DNA of 64,000 bases from Winogradskyella endarachnes (GCF_009741275.1 NZ_WOWS01000002.1:186001-250000), one strand, 5' to 3'; counted from the stretch's first letter, positions 18,069 to 27,070 are shown. The notes: generated from the sequence alone by a model not told the origin. A program made the numbers and translations.

Positions 18069-18076
18069 CAAAAATA
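18069..18076 (-). promoter_or_regulatory. -7 box TATTTTTG of tamL
   Basis: TAnnTTTG match 43 bases upstream of the TTG start. It has a near-match TTTC upstream in the -33 position (17-base gap). Confidence 0.5.
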
Positions 18077-18193
18077 ATACCATTTCGCTTTTAGAAACAG
18101 TATCAACGCTTTAATTTTGAAACGGCATAAACTCAAAAAAAAGGTTTACTTTGTACGCTAGATGTTTCGTCTAACAAATGTAAAGACATTTTA

Positions 18194-18928
18194 ATGTTAT
18201 CAAAGAATCAAATAAAGTTAATTAAAAGTTTAAGTTTAAAAAAGAACAGACAGCAAAATGGTTTGTTTTTGGTTGAAGGCATAAAAGGAATTTCAGAATT
18301 TTTAAAATCAGATTTTGTTTTAAAAACCTTGTATACAACAAAACCTATTTTTAAGGCTGACGCTCAATTGATTTGTGAAATATCGGAAGCAGAATTAAAA
18401 AAAATAACATCCTTAAAAAATCCAAATACGGCCTTGGCCATTTTTGAAATTCCTGAGCAAATTAAAAATCAGACTGATGGTTTAATTGTAGTGTTAGACG
18501 ATGTAAGAGATCCTGGGAATTTAGGAACCATAATTAGACTCTGTGATTGGTATGGTGTTAAAAATTTAGTTTGTAGTAAAAATACAGTTGATTGTTACAA
18601 TTCTAAAGTTGTACAAGCCACTATGGGATCATTAACAAGAGTGAATATAGAATATTTAGATTTAGAAATGTACCTAGAATCTTCTAAATTAGATGTTTTT
18701 GGAACCTTGTTAGAAGGTGAAAATATATACACTGCAAATTTGCCAAAAGAAGGCATTATTGTCTTAGGAAATGAAGCTAATGGAATTTCTGAAAGTATTA
18801 AGGCTAAAATAAACAGAAAGATATCTATACCTCAGTTTGGTGTTATAAAAGACACTGAAAGTTTAAATGTAGCTAATGCAACGGCAATTGTGTTAAGCGA
18901 ATTTAAACGACGTACTATTGAAACGTAA
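18194..18928 (+). CDS. SpoU/TrmH-family RNA 2'-O-methyltransferase
   Basis: A SPOUT-fold methyltransferase that adds a 2'-O-methyl to ribose in rRNA or tRNA. The 244 residues begin with the substrate-binding domain (about 18-90, NGLFLVEGIKGISEFL). Then comes the knotted catalytic domain with motif 1 DPGNLGTIIR (106-115), motif 2 LGNEANGI and motif 3 SLNVANATAI. The exact target base cannot be read off; RlmB/TsnR-like members act on 23S rRNA. It is divergent from tamL. Its last 14 bases overlap the end of porT on the other strand, with no terminator between the two genes. Confidence 0.92.
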   Translation: MLSKNQIKLIKSLSLKKNRQQNGLFLVEGIKGISEFLKSDFVLKTLYTTKPIFKADAQLICEISEAELKKITSLKNPNTALAIFEIPEQIKNQTDGLIVVLDDVRDPGNLGTIIRLCDWYGVKNLVCSKNTVDCYNSKVVQATMGSLTRVNIEYLDLEMYLESSKLDVFGTLLEGENIYTANLPKEGIIVLGNEANGISESIKAKINRKISIPQFGVIKDTESLNVANATAIVLSEFKRRTIET

Positions 18929-19631
18929 AGTTAATAAAAACACCACGCGTTTGCATTTTGGCAATATTTCCTGTCCATGGACTGTTAGGGTCAACATCTC
19001 TAATGTTTTCATCTTTGATAGAAAAAATACCTCGTATAGAAGGTGTAAATTTAAAATAGAGTAGATACATGTCTATACCAAAACCAATTTCATAAAAATA
19101 ATTGTTTTTGGTCATTCTAAATTCTCCTGCGCTGTTATCATTAGGGTTGTCTTGGTTGCTAGATAAATTTAAAGCTGTTGAAAAGCCGCCAACTATAAAA
19201 GGCTTAAAATTATTAATTCGTTTTGTAGAAATTTTTAATAATAATGGTATATGAACATAGGTAGATTTTACTTCTCTTAATAGGTCAGAATTGTTAAAAT
19301 CCATACCATTAAAATAACTCTCGTCATATTTTAAATTTCTTGTGGTAAAAAAAACACCAGGTTCTAATCTTAAATTAAGATAGTTGTTAATACGCATATC
19401 GCCAATAAGGCCTAAATGAAAACCACCTGTAGTTTCAACTTGTATGTCTTTTAGATTTTGGTTGTAATCAAAATTAAAATCGTATTGATTATACCCAATA
19501 AAATAACCCCAAGTTAGAAATTTTTGGTCAATATTATCTACGGAATTGGTTACTCGCTCTTTAGTAAACATTTGTGCAGACAAAGTTTGAAAGGCAAATA
19601 AAATGGCTATTATAAATACAAAACGCTTCAT
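18915..19631 (-). CDS. porT: type IX secretion system protein PorT (SprT)
   Basis: An outer-membrane beta-barrel of about 25 kDa required for type IX secretion (PorT in Porphyromonas, SprT in gliding Flavobacterium). From the methionine at 19631 it is 238 residues: signal peptide MKRFVFIIAILFAFQTLSAQ, then alternating strands of a small barrel ending in NFTFQ. The frame is open upstream to 19706, but that part lies inside ubiE. The start at 19631 gives a clean signal peptide and follows the ubiE stop by one base, implying translational coupling. The ubiE-porT order is, to my knowledge, conserved in Flavobacteria, which supports the call. Confidence 0.88.
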   Translation of the reverse strand: MKRFVFIIAILFAFQTLSAQMFTKERVTNSVDNIDQKFLTWGYFIGYNQYDFNFDYNQNLKDIQVETTGGFHLGLIGDMRINNYLNLRLEPGVFFTTRNLKYDESYFNGMDFNNSDLLREVKSTYVHIPLLLKISTKRINNFKPFIVGGFSTALNLSSNQDNPNDNSAGEFRMTKNNYFYEIGFGIDMYLLYFKFTPSIRGIFSIKDENIRDVDPNSPWTGNIAKMQTRGVFINFTFQ

Positions 19632-19632
19632 A

Positions 19633-20364
19633 TTATGCTTTAGATGCTGAATAAATTGTGGCAACGCCCATGGTTTGTGGTTTGTGTTCCACATTAATAA
19701 ACCCAATTTTTGATAAAATATTGTTTAAAGCTTTACCATATGGAAAAACTGAAGCAGATTCACTTAAATATTTATAAGCAACACGGTCTTTAGAAAACAG
19801 CTTTCCTATAGTTGGTAAAATAAATTTAGAGTACACTTTATAACCAAATTTATAAATTGGATTTGTAGGTACTGAGGTTTCAAGAATAACAAAAATACCA
19901 TTTGGTTTTAGTACTCTTAAAATTTCGGCTAAACCTTTCTCTAAATTTTCAAAATTACGAACTCCAAAAGAAACAGTTATTGCATCAAAAGTATTGTCGT
20001 TAAAAGGTAAATCTTCAGAATCTCCAATAACCATAGAGATAATATTGTCTAGATTTTTAGCTTTAATTTTTTGTCGTCCAACTTCTAGCATGCCATCACT
20101 AATGTCTAAACCCGTTATGTCTTTAGCATTTGTAGATACCAAGTTAATAGCAAGGTCACCAGTTCCTGTAGCGATGTCTAAAATGTTTTCAGGTTTGTGG
20201 TTTGCAATCATTTTAACCACCTTTTCTCGCCATTTTACATCTATTCCAAAAGAAATTACACGATTTAAACCATCGTACTCCTTAGAAATTGTATCGAACA
20301 TTTTAGTTACCTGAACCTTCTTAGATTGGTTACTATCTTTATATGGGTTAATTTTTTCGGCCAT
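19633..20364 (-). CDS. ubiE: menaquinone biosynthesis C-methyltransferase
   Basis: UbiE/MenG methylates demethylmenaquinol to menaquinol using SAM. Menaquinone is the only quinone expected in this phylum. The 243 residues show the Rossmann motif [16 protein letters not shown], the signature [18 protein letters not shown] and the family motif near [19 protein letters not shown]. An upstream start at 20379 is possible, but it would sit within the TATATTTG box at 20377-20384. The methionine of MAEKINPYK at 20364 is preferred. First gene of a two-gene operon with porT. Confidence 0.95.
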   Translation of the reverse strand: MAEKINPYKDSNQSKKVQVTKMFDTISKEYDGLNRVISFGIDVKWREKVVKMIANHKPENILDIATGTGDLAINLVSTNAKDITGLDISDGMLEVGRQKIKAKNLDNIISMVIGDSEDLPFNDNTFDAITVSFGVRNFENLEKGLAEILRVLKPNGIFVILETSVPTNPIYKFGYKVYSKFILPTIGKLFSKDRVAYKYLSESASVFPYGKALNNILSKIGFINVEHKPQTMGVATIYSASKA

Positions 20365-20376
20365 AAAAATTTTTGG

Positions 20377-20384
20377 CAAATATA
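20377..20384 (-). promoter_or_regulatory. -7 box TATATTTG of ubiE-porT
   Basis: Perfect TAnnTTTG match, 12 bases before the chosen ubiE start. The expected transcript would have a leader of only a few bases. Confidence 0.6.
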
Positions 20385-20498
20385 CGTATAAGTTACAAGG
20401 ACATAAAAGGGTTAGTATTTAAAGTTTAATAGAATTAAATGTATAAATTTCTTGTATTTAACACCAAATGCTTAAGATTGTAAAACAACTTAAACATT

Positions 20499-20545
20499 AT
20501 AAGCATCCATAAACTTATAACTTATAAGTATATTTGCATGCTTAT
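20499..20545 (+). promoter_or_regulatory. trkA promoter with nested inverted repeats
   Basis: The box TATATTTG lies at 20529-20536. It overlaps a perfect palindrome ACTTATAAGT (20520-20529) and is enclosed by the inverted repeat ATAAGCAT (20499-20506) and ATGCTTAT (20538-20545). The layout is what an operator for a dimeric repressor would look like. No regulator is known to me for it. Confidence 0.5.
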
Positions 20546-20559
20546 ATCAACGAGATACA

Positions 20560-21909
20560 ATGAAAATAATTATCGCAGGTGCAGGTGAAGTAGGATTTCA
20601 TTTAGCGAAACTACTTTCTTATGAGTCGCAAGAAATCACCTTAATAGATACTAAAAAGGATAGTCTTGGTTATGCAGGTAATCATCTAGATATTAGAACT
20701 ATTAAAGGTGACGCTACTTCTATTGAAATTCTAAGAGATGCACGTATAGATAGTGCAGCATTATTTATTGCTGTTACGTCTTCAGAAACTACAAATATTA
20801 CAGCTTGCGTATTAGCGAAGCAATTAGGTGCTAAACGAACAATAGCGCGTATTTCTAATACAGAATTTATAGAACATAAAGATACAGTTGGGTTTTCTAA
20901 AATAGGAATTGACGAATTAATTTCGCCTGAATCTTTAGCGGCTTCAGAGATTGAGTTATTATTAAATCAATATGGTTTTAATGATACTTATGAGTTTGAA
21001 GATGGAGCTTTAACCATGCTAGGTTTACGTATTTCTAGAACAGCAACTTTTGTTGATAAAACCGTTAAACAGGCTGCAGAATTATATTCAGAATTGCACT
21101 TTATTCCCATTGCTATTCAACGTTTAGGCACGCAGTATACTATTATTCCTAGAGGTGATACCATTTTTAAAGAAGGTGATAAGGTCGTTTTTATGACTTC
21201 TGAAGGTGGTGATGAAGAGTTATTTGAATTATCTGGTAAAGTAAAAGTTGAAATTAAAGATATTATGATTCTCGGCGGAAGTCAGATTGGTCTTAAAACG
21301 GCCAGAGACCTTTGTGCTAGTAAGTTTAATGTAAAGTTAGTAGAAAGTAAAAGAGGAACAGCAGAAGATTTAGCAGAAGACCTACCAAACGCCTTAATTA
21401 TTTGTGGAGACGGTAGAAATGTAGAAATATTAGAAGAAGAAAATATATCTGATCAAGATGCTTTTATTGCGGTAACAGGGAATTCTGAAACTAATATTAT
21501 GTCTTGTTTATTAGCCAAATCTAAAGGCGTAAAGAAGACTATTGCTTTAGTAGAAAATATGGATTATTATCAATTATCACAATCAATTGGTATTGATACA
21601 TTAATCAATAAAAAATTATTGGCAGCGAATAATATTTTTAGATATATTAGAAAAGGTGAGGTGGTTGCAATGACTAAGCTTACAAACATGAATGCTGAGC
21701 TGTTAGAATTTGTAGTGAAACCAAATTCTAAAATTACTAATAAATTAATTAAGGATTTAAATTTTCCTAAATCAGCTATTTTTGGTGGTGTTATTAGAGA
21801 AGGAAAAGGTGTAATTCCGTTAGGAGACTTTAAAATTGAAGCAGGTGATCGCGTTGTAGTATGTTGTTTACCGCGCTCAATTTCTAAGGTTGAAACATTT
21901 TTTGCTTAA
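20560..21909 (+). CDS. trkA: Trk potassium uptake regulatory subunit TrkA
   Basis: The cytosolic NAD(H)/nucleotide-binding subunit that gates the TrkH potassium channel. The 449 residues hold two tandem RCK units, each with a Rossmann RCK_N and an RCK_C part. The first starts IIIAGAGEVGFHLAKLL with the acidic ribose ligand LIDTKKD. The second begins near residue 230 (IMILGGSQIGLKTARDL, LVESKRG). The full-length double form matches E. coli TrkA (458). trkH follows after 11 bases, so the two are co-transcribed. The upstream region has a strong -7 box embedded in inverted repeats. Confidence 0.95.
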   Translation: MKIIIAGAGEVGFHLAKLLSYESQEITLIDTKKDSLGYAGNHLDIRTIKGDATSIEILRDARIDSAALFIAVTSSETTNITACVLAKQLGAKRTIARISNTEFIEHKDTVGFSKIGIDELISPESLAASEIELLLNQYGFNDTYEFEDGALTMLGLRISRTATFVDKTVKQAAELYSELHFIPIAIQRLGTQYTIIPRGDTIFKEGDKVVFMTSEGGDEELFELSGKVKVEIKDIMILGGSQIGLKTARDLCASKFNVKLVESKRGTAEDLAEDLPNALIICGDGRNVEILEEENISDQDAFIAVTGNSETNIMSCLLAKSKGVKKTIALVENMDYYQLSQSIGIDTLINKKLLAANNIFRYIRKGEVVAMTKLTNMNAELLEFVVKPNSKITNKLIKDLNFPKSAIFGGVIREGKGVIPLGDFKIEAGDRVVVCCLPRSISKVETFFA

Positions 21910-21920
21910 TTAAAAAAGTT

Positions 21921-23423
21921 ATGTCTCGTATAAAACTCAATTATAAAATCATTTTTCATTTTTTTGGATTGCTATTATTATTTAATGGTGGTTTTATGTT
22001 GATTTCGACATTAATCAGTTTTATTTATAAGGATGGTGTTACCCTTCAGTTATTAACTTCTGGTCTTACAACATTAGGAATAGGTACTATTGCAATGTAT
22101 AGAACTAAAGACCATCGTAAAGAAATGAATAAGCGAGAAGGTTATATTGTTGTTGCTTTTGGGTGGATAGTAATGTCCTTATCAGGTACTCTACCTTATG
22201 TAGTTACAGAAGCGATTCCTTCTTTTACAGATGCTTTTTTTGAAACCATGTCTGGTTATACTACAACTGGTGCAAGTATATTAAATGATATTGAAGTTGT
22301 ACCAAAGGGAGTTTTATTTTGGAGAAGTATAACTCACTGGATTGGTGGAATGGGAATTATTGTATTAGCTATAGCTATTTTGCCATTATTAGGAGTAGGA
22401 GGTATGCAATTATTTGCGGCAGAAGCTCCAGGTCCTAGTGCAGACAAATTACACCCAAGAATTACAGATACTGCAAAACGTTTATGGTTAATTTATTTTG
22501 GGTATACAGCAGCAGAAACAATTTTATTACAAATTGCAGGAATGTCTTTTTTTGATGCAATTAATCATGCGTTAAGCACATTGTCTACAGGAGGATTTTC
22601 TACTAAAAATGCAAGTGTAGCTTATTGGAATGATAATCCGGCAATACAATACATTATTATCTTCTTTATGTTTTTAGCAGGTACCAACTTTGTGTTAAGT
22701 TACTATTTGTTTAAAGGAAAGGTGGCTAAAGTACTTAAGGATGAGGAGTTTAAATTGTATTCTACTTTTGTAATTGTGTTTACAGCCATAGCTGCGGTAT
22801 TAATATATTTTAGAGCAGATGTATCTATATCTTCTATAGACCATCCTATGGTTTTAGGTGAGGCTGAAAGTGCTATAAGACATGCGTTATTTCAGGTTTT
22901 AACGGTTATTACAACAACCGGATTTGTTTCTGCAGATTATACGCTTTGGACACCATTTTTAACGGTATTCTTTTTTGGATTGATGTTTTTAGGTGGTTCT
23001 GCAGGCAGTACCTCTGGTGGTGTAAAAGTAATGCGTCAGTTAATTTTAATTAAGAATAGTTTCTTAGAATTTAAACGCGCTTTGCACCCTAATGCTATTG
23101 TGCCTGTAAGGTATAATGGGAAATCCGTATCAAAAGATATTGTATTTAATGTTTTAGGTTTCTTTATTCTTTATATGTTATCTTTTATAGTTGGTGCATT
23201 AGTGTTTTCTATGTTTCAAATGGATTTTGAATCGGCTATTGGTCTCTCTGCATCTAGTTTAGGTAACGTTGGACCAGCTTTAGGTGATTTTGGACCTGTA
23301 AATAATTATGCAGCATTACCTCCTTTAGGAAAATGGTGGGCTTCTTTTTTAATGCTTATTGGTAGATTAGAATTGTTTACAGTTCTAATTTTATTGACCC
23401 CTTTCTTTTGGCGAAATAGATAA
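21921..23423 (+). CDS. trkH: Trk potassium uptake transmembrane subunit TrkH
   Basis: The membrane channel subunit for K+ uptake, 500 residues with about ten hydrophobic segments. The four pore loops are visible as glycine-rich selectivity segments: MSGYTTTGASIL, LSTLSTGGFSTK, LTVITTTGFVSADY and SASSLGNVGPALG. This is the TrkH/KtrB fold, and pairing with a two-RCK TrkA favours TrkH. Its C-terminal segment (LELFTVLILLTPFFWR) is the usual family ending. Confidence 0.95.
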   Translation: MSRIKLNYKIIFHFFGLLLLFNGGFMLISTLISFIYKDGVTLQLLTSGLTTLGIGTIAMYRTKDHRKEMNKREGYIVVAFGWIVMSLSGTLPYVVTEAIPSFTDAFFETMSGYTTTGASILNDIEVVPKGVLFWRSITHWIGGMGIIVLAIAILPLLGVGGMQLFAAEAPGPSADKLHPRITDTAKRLWLIYFGYTAAETILLQIAGMSFFDAINHALSTLSTGGFSTKNASVAYWNDNPAIQYIIIFFMFLAGTNFVLSYYLFKGKVAKVLKDEEFKLYSTFVIVFTAIAAVLIYFRADVSISSIDHPMVLGEAESAIRHALFQVLTVITTTGFVSADYTLWTPFLTVFFFGLMFLGGSAGSTSGGVKVMRQLILIKNSFLEFKRALHPNAIVPVRYNGKSVSKDIVFNVLGFFILYMLSFIVGALVFSMFQMDFESAIGLSASSLGNVGPALGDFGPVNNYAALPPLGKWWASFLMLIGRLELFTVLILLTPFFWRNR

Positions 23424-23577
23424 ATTTTCAATTTTTTTAAAGATTTTTTAAATTATAGCTAGCCTATATTCTCACTAATAGTTTCGTGTTTTTAGATACT
23501 ATTAATTTGTTAAGTGTTGATATGCAATATGTAACATTTTAATTGATTCTACGTCTTACTTGTATAACCAACATGTG

Positions 23578-23592
23578 CTGAACTCGTTTCAG
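23578..23592. repeat. dispersed hairpin repeat CTGAACTCGTTTCAG, copy 2
   Basis: One-base variant of the unit at 5739-5753, here in the 186-base spacer after trkH, just upstream of the first small membrane protein gene. Confidence 0.5.
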
Positions 23593-23609
23593 TATTAAAA
23601 TCATCAATC

Positions 23610-23858
23610 ATGGAATTAGTATTAAACACATCATTAAAATCAGTACCAGAACCCATTGCGGTATCTAACTTTACATCAAAAGGCTTATTAACTTCTAATT
23701 ACAAATCTATTGTAAAAGAGAATTATATAAAGTCAACAAAAAAATCAATTTTTGGAATGAGACAACGCATTAAGTCCTCTCAATACAGAATGATAGACCA
23801 TACAGGAGCTATCTTAAAATTAGCTGTATTTGCGATAGTATTAATTGCTCTGTTTTAA
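23610..23858 (+). CDS. small tail-anchored membrane protein
   Basis: An 82-residue protein of unknown function. A polar N-terminal two thirds is followed by a basic segment and a single C-terminal hydrophobic helix (ILKLAVFAIVLIALF), so it should sit in the inner membrane with a cytosolic N-terminus. There is no signal peptide. It precedes two other small proteins of the same layout, with little sequence identity to them. It could be one of a family of short membrane modulators. No family recognised. Confidence 0.6.
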   Translation: MELVLNTSLKSVPEPIAVSNFTSKGLLTSNYKSIVKENYIKSTKKSIFGMRQRIKSSQYRMIDHTGAILKLAVFAIVLIALF

Positions 23859-23990
23859 ACAGAAATTAGAATAGTACAGAACTATCAACTGGCACATTAA
23901 TTTGTGCCTTTTATGTCTTTAGAAACCTAGATTTAAAAATAGGAGGCTATCAATTCAATTCTTTTATTAACTATTTAATTTATAGAAATT

Positions 23991-24281
23991 ATGTCTACAG
24001 GAGCAATGAATGTTAGTATTAAGAACAATCTAAACTTGCTTTCTAAACGAGATAAGTTAAGAAATAGACTTGGAGGCTATAAACCAAATAGTAAAACTGA
24101 GTATAATTTACCTAAAGCAACAACAAAACAATTAAAGGATTTAAGTAATCGCTTAAAAGAAGAGCATAAAATTAGAATGCTAAAAGTGATTATGCTTTCG
24201 GCTATATTATTCCTATTGCTTGTAGGTATCTTTTTATATACTACCGAAGGAATTATTGAGCTAATAACAATCAATCCTTAA
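23991..24281 (+). CDS. small tail-anchored membrane protein, paralogue A
   Basis: A 96-residue protein with a basic, polar N-terminal half, a short P-K-A-T segment followed by an amphipathic helix, and a C-terminal membrane helix (VIMLSAILFLLLVGIFLYT). It aligns along its length with the next gene. Shared features are LxSKRxKxxxxxG near residue 17, KxEYxxPxAT near 37, a charged helix and then LKVIxL at the membrane entry. Only 12 bases separate the two stop/start codons, so they are co-transcribed tandem duplicates. Function unknown. Confidence 0.7.
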   Translation: MSTGAMNVSIKNNLNLLSKRDKLRNRLGGYKPNSKTEYNLPKATTKQLKDLSNRLKEEHKIRMLKVIMLSAILFLLLVGIFLYTTEGIIELITINP

Positions 24282-24293
24282 AAATTTAAACTT

Positions 24294-24554
24294 ATGAGTT
24301 TTGGCGTAGTACAGACTATGATTTCGACTTTAAGGAACAATGATAATTTGCGTTCTAAAAGGGAAAAGTTTAAGAAAAAATATGGTAAAAATATCTCTAT
24401 AGAAAAACCAGAATATGACTTCCCTGAAGCAACACCAGAGATATTAAATGCAATAAGAAAAAAGATAAAAAAGGATAACCAAATATTATGGCTAAAGGTC
24501 ATAATTTTAACTTTTCTTATTCTATCGTTTTTGGTTTGGATAACCATAAAATAA
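24294..24554 (+). CDS. small tail-anchored membrane protein, paralogue B
   Basis: An 86-residue partner of the preceding gene with the same pattern: LRSKREKFKKKYGK, EKPEYDFPEAT, a charged helix IRKKIKKDNQ and a single C-terminal membrane helix (WLKVIILTFLILSFLVWITI). The C-terminal TM and lack of a signal peptide predict a tail-anchored inner-membrane protein. Family members of this type occur, as I recall, in pairs in other flavobacteria. The role is not known. Confidence 0.7.
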   Translation: MSFGVVQTMISTLRNNDNLRSKREKFKKKYGKNISIEKPEYDFPEATPEILNAIRKKIKKDNQILWLKVIILTFLILSFLVWITIK

Positions 24555-24555
24555 A

Positions 24556-24585
24556 AAAGACCTTTCTTTAAATAGAAAGGTCTTT
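24556..24585. terminator. bidirectional terminator
   Basis: A perfect 12-bp stem (AAAGACCTTTCT 24556-24567, AGAAAGGTCTTT 24574-24585) between the small-protein genes and the convergent aminotransferase gene. T-rich on both exits. Confidence 0.85.
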
Positions 24586-24607
24586 AATATATTTTAAAAA
24601 CGTAATT

Positions 24608-25792
24608 TTAACTTAATGCAGTTTTAATACGTTTTATAGCTTCTTTAATTTCATCTTGAGATGCTGCATAAGAAATACGTATACAATCCGGATTTCCAAA
24701 AGCTTCTCCAGTTACTGTTGCTACTAAGGCTTCTTCTAATAGAAATAAAGAAAAATCAGACGCATTATTTATTTCTTTTCCTTTAATCGTTTTTCCGAAA
24801 TAAGCAGAAATATTAGGGAATACATAAAAAGCGCCTTCTGGTTCATTAGATTTAAATCCTTCTATTTCACCTAATAAATCTAAAATTAATTTTCGTCTTA
24901 CTTTAAATTCGTCTACCATATATTTTACACAAGAAGCAGGTGCTTCTAATGCTGTTATAACAGCGCGTTGTGCAATACAGTTTGCACCACTAGTTACTTG
25001 GCCCTGAATTTTATTACAAGCTCTAGCAATCCAATCTGGTGCGCCAATGTAACCAATTCTCCAACCTGTCATAGCAAATGCTTTAGATACACCATTTATG
25101 GTCACTGTTCTATTATACATATCGTCAAATTCTGCCATACTAAAATGACCACCTTTAAAATTGATGTGTTCATAGATTTCATCAGAGACCACATAAATAT
25201 TAGGATGCTTTTGTAAAACATCTGCTAATGCTCTTAGCTCTTCTTTACTATAAACAGAACCACTTGGATTACAAGGAGAACTGTACCAAATCATTTTAGT
25301 TTTTGGTGTAATAGCAGCTTCAAGTTGAGCAGCTGTCATTTTAAAATCGTTCTCAATAGATGTTTTTACTTCAACAGGTACGCCATCATTTAATTTAATA
25401 ATATCACTGTAACTTACCCAATACGGACAAGGTAAAATAACTTCATCACCTTTGTTTAACATCACAGATGCAATATTGTATAAGGCTTGTTTTGCACCTG
25501 TAGAAACTACAATTTGCGGAAGTGAATAACTAAGGTTATTATCGCGTTTAAATTTAGTGATAATTGCATTTTTTAAATCTACATAACCGTCAACAGGTGT
25601 ATAACTGTTATAGTTCTGGTTAATAGCTTCAATAGCTGCATCTTTTATAAAATCTGGTGTATCAAAGTCAGGTTCCCCTAAACTTAATCCAATTATATCT
25701 TTTCCTTCTGCCCGTAATTCTCTGGCTTTTGCAGCCATGGCAAGCGTTGCTGATGTGGCTAGGTTGTTAATTCTATCCGAAAGTTGGTTCAT
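24608..25792 (-). CDS. class I/II aminotransferase (aspartate aminotransferase type)
   Basis: A PLP-dependent fold-type I aminotransferase, 394 residues, of the I-gamma aspartate aminotransferase group. The substrate-recognition stretch GEPDFDTP lies at 39-46. Tyr of PYWVSY stacks on the cofactor, Asp204 in VSDEIYEHI contacts the pyridine nitrogen, and the Schiff-base lysine is Lys237 in VSKAFAMTGWRIGY. The C-terminal Arg in CIRISYA binds the alpha-carboxylate. It probably converts aspartate and 2-oxoglutarate to oxaloacetate and glutamate; prephenate transamination is also possible in this subgroup. It follows the desaturase gene by 34 bases on the same strand. Confidence 0.9.
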   Translation of the reverse strand: MNQLSDRINNLATSATLAMAAKARELRAEGKDIIGLSLGEPDFDTPDFIKDAAIEAINQNYNSYTPVDGYVDLKNAIITKFKRDNNLSYSLPQIVVSTGAKQALYNIASVMLNKGDEVILPCPYWVSYSDIIKLNDGVPVEVKTSIENDFKMTAAQLEAAITPKTKMIWYSSPCNPSGSVYSKEELRALADVLQKHPNIYVVSDEIYEHINFKGGHFSMAEFDDMYNRTVTINGVSKAFAMTGWRIGYIGAPDWIARACNKIQGQVTSGANCIAQRAVITALEAPASCVKYMVDEFKVRRKLILDLLGEIEGFKSNEPEGAFYVFPNISAYFGKTIKGKEINNASDFSLFLLEEALVATVTGEAFGNPDCIRISYAASQDEIKEAIKRIKTALS

Positions 25793-25826
25793 GTGGTTGT
25801 GTTGATTTTTTGTATTGCGAAATATA

Positions 25827-26924
25827 TTAAGCCATAGTAGGCTTTTGTCCTAATTGTTTTAATTGTTGATAGTGTTCTGCAACAGCTCTCCACATTGTTT
25901 TGTATTCGTTATAAGGTAAACTGAATTCATGTGCAGTTTCTTTAACTATTTTTGCAATGTGCTTGTAATGAACATGACTAATGTTAGAGAATAGGTGATG
26001 CTCAACCTGTCTATTTAAACCACCTGTATAGAATTCTACAATCCAACTTTTTGGCGAAAAGTTAGAAGTGGTAAATAATTGGTGAATAGCCCAAGTGTTT
26101 TTCATGTTTCCATTTTCATCTGGTAATGGCATTTCTGTATTTGGCATTACGTGAGCTAACTGAAATACTACACTTAAAATCATTCCAGCAGTGTAATGCA
26201 TAATTAAAAACCCGATTAAAACTTCCCACCAAGCGTAACCTAATGCTAAAGGTAAAACTACCCAAATGGTATAATATATTATTTTGCCTATAATTAATTT
26301 AGTCCATTGTGTTGCCGGATTAGGAAAATCGCCGTAAGATAACTTGCGTTTTAGGTATTGATACGTTTGCTTAAAATCGGTAGAAATGGCCCAATTTACA
26401 GTTAGTAAACCGTAAAGTAAAAAGGCATAATATTTTTGATATTGATGAATTTTTAACCACTTAGCATGTTTAGAAAAACGAATAATTCTACCAGCATCTA
26501 TATCTTCATCATGGCCTTGAATATTTGTGTATGTATGGTGTAGTACGTTGTGTTGCACTTTCCAGTTGTAATCATTACCAGCTAAAATATGAATACTGCT
26601 ACCCATAAGTTTATTAACCCATTTTTTACTAGAAAATGAGCCATGATTTGCATCGTGCATTACATTCATGCCAACACCAGCTATTCCAATACCAATTATT
26701 ATCATGGCTATAATTTGTAACCATGTAGGTAAGTCGTTTATAGATAATAATAACACTAAGGGACCAAGAAGTAAGGTAAACATTACCACGGCCTTTATAT
26801 ATAACTTTCTGTTTCCTGTTTTTTTAATATTATTTTCTTTGAAGTAATTGTTAACACGTTTGTTAAGCGTTCTAAAGAATTGAGCAGAGTCTTTTCTAGA
26901 GAATTTTACGGTTTGTTGCGCCAT
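25827..26924 (-). CDS. membrane fatty-acid desaturase
   Basis: A 365-residue integral membrane diiron desaturase acting on acyl lipids or acyl-CoA. The three histidine boxes are HDANH (90-94), HNVLHH (125-130) and QVEHH in GLNRQVEHHLF. The QxxHH form of the third box is typical of front-end and acyl-lipid desaturases. Four to six hydrophobic segments are visible. There is no cytochrome b5 domain. In marine flavobacteria such enzymes adjust membrane fluidity or make unsaturated chains; the regiospecificity cannot be read. It is first in a short operon with the aminotransferase and divergent from rsmG. Confidence 0.9.
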   Translation of the reverse strand: MAQQTVKFSRKDSAQFFRTLNKRVNNYFKENNIKKTGNRKLYIKAVVMFTLLLGPLVLLLSINDLPTWLQIIAMIIIGIGIAGVGMNVMHDANHGSFSSKKWVNKLMGSSIHILAGNDYNWKVQHNVLHHTYTNIQGHDEDIDAGRIIRFSKHAKWLKIHQYQKYYAFLLYGLLTVNWAISTDFKQTYQYLKRKLSYGDFPNPATQWTKLIIGKIIYYTIWVVLPLALGYAWWEVLIGFLIMHYTAGMILSVVFQLAHVMPNTEMPLPDENGNMKNTWAIHQLFTTSNFSPKSWIVEFYTGGLNRQVEHHLFSNISHVHYKHIAKIVKETAHEFSLPYNEYKTMWRAVAEHYQQLKQLGQKPTMA

Positions 26925-26978
26925 ATAATAAATTTATTTATGTTATAACGTAAGGGATTTAAAATCATTATAACAAAG

Positions 26979-26986
26979 CAAAGATA
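26979..26986 (-). promoter_or_regulatory. -7 box TATCTTTG of the desaturase operon
   Basis: Perfect TAnnTTTG match, 54 bases upstream of the desaturase start codon. Confidence 0.6.
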
Positions 26987-27046
26987 GTTAATAAATAAAA
27001 ATCAACCTTATCCAAGTTAACATAATTTATACAGTTTAAATTTAAG

Positions 27047-27054
27047 TATTTTTG
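27047..27054 (+). promoter_or_regulatory. -7 box TATTTTTG of rsmG
   Basis: TAnnTTTG match 16 bases upstream of the rsmG start codon, implying a very short leader. Confidence 0.6.
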
Positions 27055-27070
27055 CTTAAATTTTTTAGTA

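Noticed and set aside
19632..19706. Longer PorT reading frame starting at 19706
   Set aside because: It lies within ubiE and places 25 residues before a complete signal peptide.
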